Below, in pieces: positions 4,633 through 8,954 of a DNA stretch of 8,954 bases; the first letter of the stretch is position 1, and every line of letters starts with the position of its first letter. The translations under genes and the position numbers were made by a program. The stretch comes from Candidatus Woesearchaeota archaeon (GTDB lineage: Archaea; Nanobdellota; Nanobdellia; Woesearchaeales; WJKV01). The stretch is taken from positions 1 to 8,954 of the forward strand of contig JAHWHI010000045.1 of NCBI GenBank assembly GCA_019323355.1. The letters run 5' to 3'. The notes beneath the pieces are model-generated. The model was not told where the DNA came from. It worked only from the letters and a program-made list of their open reading frames with translations, and did not search any database.

Positions 4633-6390
4633 ATGAAAAAGAAGGTGATGCTTTCCAAGGTAGCTCTCGATATTCTGAAAGCAAGATATCTAAGAAAGAA
4701 TGAGAAACAGCAGATTGTGGAATCGCCCGAGCAGATGTTTCACCGTGTCGCATCAATTATCGCATCTGTTGAGAAACAGTACAATGCAGACACTGCAGAC
4801 ATAGAAAAATTGGCACAAGAATTCTATGAAATTATGGCAGATTTTGACTTTCTTCCGAACTCCCCTACTTTGATGAATGCAGATACACCTATCGGACAGC
4901 TGGCAGCATGCTTTGTCCTTCCGATCGAGGATTCTCTTGACAGCATCTACGAGACTTTGAAATTGAGCGCAAAAGTCCACCAATCTGGAGGGGGCACTGG
5001 TTTTTCATTCTCAAAGTTAAGGCCTAAAGGTGATCTGGTAAAATCAACAATGTCAGAAGCTTCTGGCCCGATAAGTTTCATGAAAGAATTTGATGTCGCG
5101 ACAGAGGTCATAAAACAAGGGGGGAGAAGAAGGGGAGCGATGATGGCCACTCTCTGTGTCGACCATCCAGACATCCTTGAATTCATCAAAGCAAAAGAGA
5201 AAGAGGATGCTTTCACTAATTTCAATCTTTCTGTTCTTGCGACAAACTCATTCATGGAAGCTGTTATCAACAATAAAGATTATTCTATGATAAACCCGCG
5301 CACAGGCAAAAAGCAGAGGCCTGTCGCAGCAAAAAAAATATTTGACGAGATATGCAAGTCTGCGTGGCGGACAGGAGATCCAGGGCTCATATTCATCGAC
5401 GAGATAAACAAGAAGAATCCGACTCCAAAAGCTGGAAAGATCGAAGCGACAAACCCCTGCGGAGAAGTGCCTTTGCTTCCGTTCGAGTCCTGCATCCTAG
5501 GTTCTATCAATCTTGATAAGATGCTTCTCTCCAGAGAGGAAGAACTGAAAGATGCAAAAGGAAAAAAGATGAAGACTTTTCCTAAAGAAGAGATTGACTG
5601 GAACAAATTGGCAAAGACAGTGCACAAGGCAGTGCATTTCTTAGATAATGTGATAGACATAAACCGATATCCAGACCCAAAGATAGAGAAAGCAACAAAA
5701 GCCAACAGGAAGATTGGCCTTGGCATCATGGGCTGGGCAGAGTTCCTGATACGGTTAGGGATAAAATATGACTCTGAAGAAGCATTGAAACTTGCAGAGA
5801 AACTGATGAAGTTCATCCACAAAGAGGCTGTAAAAAGATCACAGGAGATCGCGAGAAAAAAAGGTTCGTTCCCTAATTTTGCTAAAAGCACCTGGAAAAA
5901 GAAAGTCAGCAAGCTAAGGAATGCGACCCTGACAACAATAGCTCCCACCGGGACAATCTCCTTGATAGCAGGCTGTTCCTCTGGCATAGAACCTTTGTTC
6001 TCGATAGCCTATGAAAGACAGATCATGGACAAAGAGATACTTTTGGTAAATCCTTTATTCGAACATATTGCAAGGCAGAGAGGTTTCTATAGCAATCATC
6101 TTATGAATAAGATTAAATCATTGATAAGCGTGCAAGGTGTGAAAGAGATTCCAAAAGATGTACGGGATTTATTCATCACAGCATTTGACATAAAGCCAGA
6201 GATGCATGTCAAGATGCAGGCAGCATTCCAGAAATACACTGACAATGCCGTCTCAAAGACTGTAAATCTTAATCCCACAGCTACTGTAGGAGAAGTGCGA
6301 AATATTTATCTGCTTGCCTACCAGTTGAAATGCAAAGGCATAACAATATTCCGGTTAGGAAGCAAGAAAGAACAGGTGATGAGTTTATGA
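4633..6390 (+). CDS. nrdJ: Adenosylcobalamin-dependent (class II) ribonucleotide reductase, 585 aa
   Basis: Reduces ribonucleotides to deoxyribonucleotides with a thiyl radical generated from adenosylcobalamin. The 10-stranded barrel core is complete. It has DFLPNSPTLMNAD (72-84), Cys93 in AACFVLPIEDS, GGGTGFSFSKLRPKGD (119-134), the active loop TNPCGEVPL (273-281) with Asn274, radical-forming Cys276 and Glu278, Cys287 in ESCILGSINL (285-294), IGLGIMGWAEFLIRLGI (361-377), and TIAPTGTISLIAGCSSGIEP (435-454). The Cys276-Cys287 spacing of 11 equals that of Thermotoga NrdJ (322/333), and Cys93 supplies the disulfide partner. There is no ATP-cone at the N-terminus. The protein stops at KKEQVMSL, just after the conserved CKGITIF segment, and so lacks the usual C-terminal cysteine tail. 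The stop overlaps the adenosyltransferase start (ATGA). Class II assignment rests on overall similarity and on the cobalamin-linked neighbour. Confidence 0.95.
   Translation: MKKKVMLSKVALDILKARYLRKNEKQQIVESPEQMFHRVASIIASVEKQYNADTADIEKLAQEFYEIMADFDFLPNSPTLMNADTPIGQLAACFVLPIEDSLDSIYETLKLSAKVHQSGGGTGFSFSKLRPKGDLVKSTMSEASGPISFMKEFDVATEVIKQGGRRRGAMMATLCVDHPDILEFIKAKEKEDAFTNFNLSVLATNSFMEAVINNKDYSMINPRTGKKQRPVAAKKIFDEICKSAWRTGDPGLIFIDEINKKNPTPKAGKIEATNPCGEVPLLPFESCILGSINLDKMLLSREEELKDAKGKKMKTFPKEEIDWNKLAKTVHKAVHFLDNVIDINRYPDPKIEKATKANRKIGLGIMGWAEFLIRLGIKYDSEEALKLAEKLMKFIHKEAVKRSQEIARKKGSFPNFAKSTWKKKVSKLRNATLTTIAPTGTISLIAGCSSGIEPLFSIAYERQIMDKEILLVNPLFEHIARQRGFYSNHLMNKIKSLISVQGVKEIPKDVRDLFITAFDIKPEMHVKMQAAFQKYTDNAVSKTVNLNPTATVGEVRNIYLLAYQLKCKGITIFRLGSKKEQVMSL
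6375..6380 (+). promoter_or_regulatory. Shine-Dalgarno sequence of the adenosyltransferase gene
   Basis: GGTGAT lies 6 bases before the ATG at 6387, inside the last nrdJ codons. It complements the 3' end of archaeal 16S rRNA and supports this start over the upstream in-frame ATG at 6330. It also supports translation coupled to nrdJ. Confidence 0.75.
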
Positions 6391-6893
6391 AACAAGTTAT
6401 ACTTTATACTGGTGAAGGTGGCGGAAAAACGACATCAGCTTTAGGCCTTGCAATGCGCGCTCTTGGCCATGGGATGAAAGTCACAATGATCCAGTTCATG
6501 AAAGGAAGAAAAGATATCGGTGAATACAAGATCCAGAATAAACTGAAGAACTTTAAAGTATACCAGTTTGGAAAGAAAGGGTTCATGGATCTGAGAAATC
6601 CAACAAAGAAAGATCTTGAGCTTATGAGAGACGGTCTTGAACAGATAAAAAAAGAGATGCGGAAAAAGATCGATATGCTTATACTTGATGAGATAAATCT
6701 TGCCTGCGCATTCGGACTTGTGGATACTAAAGAAGTGATAGATATTGTGAAAAAAATACCCAAACGCACGATTGTTGTGATGACTGGCAGACGGGCCCCC
6801 AAAGAGCTTGACAGGATTGCGGATATTGTGGCGATGATCGAAGACAAGAAGCGTCCGAAAAAGATATCTGCAAGAAAAGGGATAGAGTACTAG
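6387..6893 (+). CDS. cobA: ATP:cob(I)alamin adenosyltransferase, CobA/CobO/BtuR family, 168 aa
   Basis: Transfers the 5'-deoxyadenosyl group of ATP to cob(I)alamin to make adenosylcobalamin, the cofactor of the class II reductase encoded just upstream. The N-terminus LYTGEGGGKTTSALGLAMRA (residues 6-25) is the family's unusual P-loop, in which most members read GNGKGKTT. The Walker B-like segment MLILDEINLACAFGLV (97-112) and the TGRRAPKELDRIAD stretch (133-146) match closely, as does the closing ARKGIEY. Two deviations stand out. The usual Lys in the middle of the P-loop is Gly12, and the common VTEM..VKHP stretch reads VAMIEDKKRP (148-157). The start is fixed by a GGTGAT Shine-Dalgarno sequence and the ATGA overlap with nrdJ. 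The protein is slightly short because the N-terminal extension of bacterial CobA is missing. Family assignment is strong; full activity is inferred. Confidence 0.9.
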   Translation: MKQVILYTGEGGGKTTSALGLAMRALGHGMKVTMIQFMKGRKDIGEYKIQNKLKNFKVYQFGKKGFMDLRNPTKKDLELMRDGLEQIKKEMRKKIDMLILDEINLACAFGLVDTKEVIDIVKKIPKRTIVVMTGRRAPKELDRIADIVAMIEDKKRPKKISARKGIEY

Positions 6894-6959
6894 TCTTTTA
6901 AATCTTATAAAGACCCATTCGTCACTCGCTATCGATTATATTCTTGATGCTAATAATGT

Positions 6960-6967
6960 ATTTATAG
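6960..6967 (+). promoter_or_regulatory. TATA box of the HD-domain gene, with overlapping palindrome
   Basis: ATTTATAG is centred about 25.5 bp before the ATG at 6989, which predicts a leaderless mRNA. The perfect 10-bp palindrome ATAGTACTAT (6964-6973) overlaps its downstream half and could bind a repressor. A second TATA-like sequence (TCTTATAAAG, near 6902-6911) lies just after the cobA stop. Confidence 0.65.
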
Positions 6968-6988
6968 TACTATCAAATCTTTGATTCC

Positions 6989-8191
6989 ATGTTCATCTCC
7001 AGCTCGCTCTATCGTTTCGTAGAACTGAACAAGCTACAGAAGGAGCTGCTCGACACGCCTGAACTGCAGAGACTGCGTTACCTTAAACAGCTTGCACTGG
7101 TCGATAAGATATTTCCAGATGCGACGCATACAAGGTTCACTCACGCGATCGGAGTCTCTCATCTCGCAACACAGTTCGCAAAAGCTCTCAAGCTTAGTCC
7201 TGAGGAAACTTCTTTAATCCAGGCAGCAGGAATGCTGCATGATGTCGGTCATCCGCCTTTCTGCCACGTCACCAACAGATTCTTGAAACAGATATTAGGC
7301 GACAGGGGAATTGACGAGCATGAAGAATTATCACGACAGATCATCGAGGGAAAATTTGTCATGAATCTTCCAGGCGCAGGCCAGATCCCTTCTATCCTGG
7401 AAAAATATGGCATTGATCCAAAATCTGTAGGCGCATTGGTGACAAATACCTACAAAGAAAAACCCTATCTGCAGGCAATAATCTCAGGTGGTGTCGACGC
7501 TGACAAACTGGATTATCTAAAAAGGGACAGTGAGAGCACTGGCGTTGTCTCTGGCAATGTTGACCAGCACCGGATCCTTCAGCTGTCTCTGCTTAACAAC
7601 ACACACCTTGAGTTTGATCCAAAAGCGATCTCTCCTGTAAAAGAGATGCTGCAAGCCAGGTCGACGATGTATAACGAGGTTTATATCCACAGGACATCTC
7701 ATCTTGCTTCTCGCATGCTGCAGAAAGCGCTGCAGCTTTCGTTTGATCTTGGAGAGAACAAGGATTTTTACAATCTGGGGGATGAAGAGCTGATGATGCG
7801 GTTGATGAATTCTGAGAATAAGATGGCGCGTGACCTTGCATTGAGGATAAAATACAGGCGGTTGTACAAGGTCGCGTTCCAGCTGCGGATGATCACAACA
7901 CAGGAGATCGAAGAGCTCGTCGGAAAACTGAAAGAGATGGGGGAAGAAAGAATAGAGGAGATGCTGCAGCAGCGTCTGAACTTACAGCCTGGAGAAGTTC
8001 TGGCTGCATTTCCAAAAGTGCAGAATATCTCGTTCCAGAAACTGTTCGAATTGAGAAAGATCCGGATCTTTGATATGGAGGGCAAGAACACTAACTATTC
8101 TTACTTCAACATCTATTGTGCCCGGGAAAATGTAGACCGCGTCAATCAGGAGATAAAGACCTTCTTAGAGCGTATGAAGACCTTCGAGTAA
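6989..8191 (+). CDS. HD-domain phosphohydrolase, SAMHD1/dGTPase-like (COG1078 type), 400 aa
   Basis: Metal-dependent phosphohydrolase of the HD superfamily, in the group that includes SAMHD1 and dGTP triphosphohydrolases. The metal site is complete. It has His52 in HTRFTHAIGVSHLA (46-60), His84-Asp85 in AAGMLHDVGHPPFCH (79-93), and Asp171 in ISGGVDADKLDYLKRDS (165-181). These correspond to human SAMHD1 His167, His206, Asp207 and Asp311. His88 and the HEELSRQII element (111-119), with His111, match the extra catalytic histidines. YNEVYIHRTS (228-237) is the family's helical signature. The C-terminal third (about 290-400) is helical with a final alpha/beta segment ending in a helix. There is no SAM or HD-accessory domain fusion. 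It lies 95 bases after cobA with its own promoter. A dNTPase role fits the reductase neighbourhood, but the substrate is inferred. Confidence 0.88.
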   Translation: MFISSSLYRFVELNKLQKELLDTPELQRLRYLKQLALVDKIFPDATHTRFTHAIGVSHLATQFAKALKLSPEETSLIQAAGMLHDVGHPPFCHVTNRFLKQILGDRGIDEHEELSRQIIEGKFVMNLPGAGQIPSILEKYGIDPKSVGALVTNTYKEKPYLQAIISGGVDADKLDYLKRDSESTGVVSGNVDQHRILQLSLLNNTHLEFDPKAISPVKEMLQARSTMYNEVYIHRTSHLASRMLQKALQLSFDLGENKDFYNLGDEELMMRLMNSENKMARDLALRIKYRRLYKVAFQLRMITTQEIEELVGKLKEMGEERIEEMLQQRLNLQPGEVLAAFPKVQNISFQKLFELRKIRIFDMEGKNTNYSYFNIYCARENVDRVNQEIKTFLERMKTFE

Positions 8192-8197
8192 ACATAA

Positions 8198-8224
8198 CCT
8201 TTTTAAATATCTCCTTTTAAATAT
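8198..8224 (+). promoter_or_regulatory. Duplicated TATA boxes before the coiled-coil gene
   Basis: CCTTTTTAAATAT (8198-8210) is repeated as CCTTTTAAATAT (8213-8224). The first copy is centred about 25 bp before the ATG at 8230 and would give a leaderless mRNA. The second copy would start transcription inside the gene. Confidence 0.6.
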
Positions 8225-8229
8225 AATGT

Positions 8230-8954
8230 ATGGAAACTCAACAGGATCTTTCAACGGATGAATTGATATTTTCTCTAGAGCAGACTGTTTCAGAAGATTC
8301 TGCTCTGCGAAAAGATCTCACTGAACTGTTTTCTAATTCTTTTGATCCTGAAATATTTGCTAAACTAAGAGAGAGAAATCCTTTTTTTGCCAATATTGTT
8401 TCTAATATAATCCGTAACAAACTCGAATCTCAAATCTCTGGTTTAGAGAACAAGTATGTAAAAGAGAGAGAACCAATACACAAAAATATTGGATATTATG
8501 AATCTCTTCCAGCAAGAATCAAAGAGGTCGAAGAGAGAGAAGGTAAGAATTCCGAAGAAGACATCGCATTGACAAAAGAAAATGGAAGAAAAGGGCCGAT
8601 ACTGGAAAAATGCAAAAGAAAATTAGAACGTCTTGTTCGTGCAGAGAAGGAAGAGATTGCCATTCTGCAGAACCTATTGGACAGCGGACGTGAAGATCAA
8701 GGAATAAATCATGAAGTCTACTTAAGGCTGAAGAAAGACCTTTGGTATAAGATAAACCAGATTAATATGAAAGAGCGTAATGAGGAAATCTTGAAAAGAA
8801 ATCTGGCAGCAAGGGCTGCGCAAAGATTGAGACGGGGAATACTTTATGTTGCTGGAGGAATTGCGCTTGTAGCAGGAATTGTTTTCGGAACAGCAGAAGT
8901 TATCGAACTGACAAGAGAGGAAGAAAAACAAGAGAAAGAAGTAGATGTTGACCG
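8230..8954 (+). CDS. Unrecognised coiled-coil protein with one membrane helix (3' truncated)
   Basis: I do not recognise this family. The frame is open for 241 codons from the ATG at 8230 to the window edge. Residues 1-70 are mixed acidic helix. Residues about 70-200 are rich in Glu, Lys and Arg and probably coiled coil (for example LEKCKRKLERLVRAEKEEIA at 125-144). The basic stretch RAAQRLRR (195-202) precedes a hydrophobic segment, GILYVAGGIALVAGIVFG (203-220), that is long enough to cross the membrane once. An acidic, charged segment follows (ELTREEEKQEKEVDVD). The positive-inside rule would place the N-terminal coiled coil in the cytoplasm. There is no signal peptide. The out-of-frame ATG at 8226 is not the start because it soon meets a stop. 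The TATA spacing supports 8230. Codon use resembles the neighbours. Function unknown. Confidence 0.7.
   Translation, partial: METQQDLSTDELIFSLEQTVSEDSALRKDLTELFSNSFDPEIFAKLRERNPFFANIVSNIIRNKLESQISGLENKYVKEREPIHKNIGYYESLPARIKEVEEREGKNSEEDIALTKENGRKGPILEKCKRKLERLVRAEKEEIAILQNLLDSGREDQGINHEVYLRLKKDLWYKINQINMKERNEEILKRNLAARAAQRLRRGILYVAGGIALVAGIVFGTAEVIELTREEEKQEKEVDVD

Noticed and set aside
5280..5987. Long antisense open frame (235 codons) inside nrdJ
   Set aside because: It lies fully opposite the conserved NrdJ core, its translation is hydrophobic low-complexity typical of a mirror frame, and it has no promoter or ribosome site.
6330..6386. N-terminal extension of the adenosyltransferase from the ATG at 6330
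   Set aside because: It lies wholly in nrdJ coding sequence. The ATG at 6387 has a Shine-Dalgarno sequence and an ATGA overlap and begins right at the conserved P-loop strand.

Overview
The window is archaeal. Four things support this: a DnaG of the short archaeal type (Toprim core, no zinc-finger or DnaB-interaction architecture), a tryptophanyl-tRNA synthetase end of the archaeal/eukaryotic kind (KMSTTDP motif), a SPOUT methyltransferase of the Sfm1/DUF431 family otherwise known from eukaryotes and archaea, and archaeal TATA boxes 25-28 bp before start codons. The compact layout, reduced enzymes and genes of unknown function would suit an uncultivated DPANN-type lineage, but that is inference. 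I see no mobile element, CRISPR array, tRNA or rRNA.

Layout. Positions 1-449 (+) hold the 3' end of trpS. It converges on a minus-strand block read right to left: dnaG (3678-2404), an sfm1-like methyltransferase (2374-1811) and a HerA/DUF87-type ATPase (1771-446). The trpS and herA-like stop codons interlock in one CTAG. A 396-base divergent spacer (3679-4074) separates this block from the plus-strand genes and is rich in inverted repeats. The plus strand then carries a small HAD-fold protein (4075-4590), a class II ribonucleotide reductase nrdJ (4633-6390), a cob(I)alamin adenosyltransferase (6387-6893), an HD-domain SAMHD1-like phosphohydrolase (6989-8191), and the start of an unrecognised coiled-coil protein with one membrane helix (8230 to beyond the window).

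How the genes fit together. nrdJ makes deoxynucleotides with adenosylcobalamin. The gene overlapping its stop codon encodes the enzyme type that makes adenosylcobalamin, so catalyst and cofactor supply appear to be translationally coupled. The next gene belongs to the HD family that includes dNTP triphosphohydrolases, so dNTP synthesis and possible dNTP removal sit side by side, a few hundred bases from dnaG. The NrdJ is short: it lacks the N-terminal ATP-cone and the C-terminal cysteine tail that usually re-reduces the active site.

Expression signals are consistent. Six genes (herA-like, sfm1-like, HAD, nrdJ, HD, coiled-coil) have a TATA-like box centred 25-28 bp before the start codon and no Shine-Dalgarno sequence, which predicts leaderless mRNAs. 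Only dnaG (long spacer) and the adenosyltransferase (inside an operon) have clear Shine-Dalgarno sequences.
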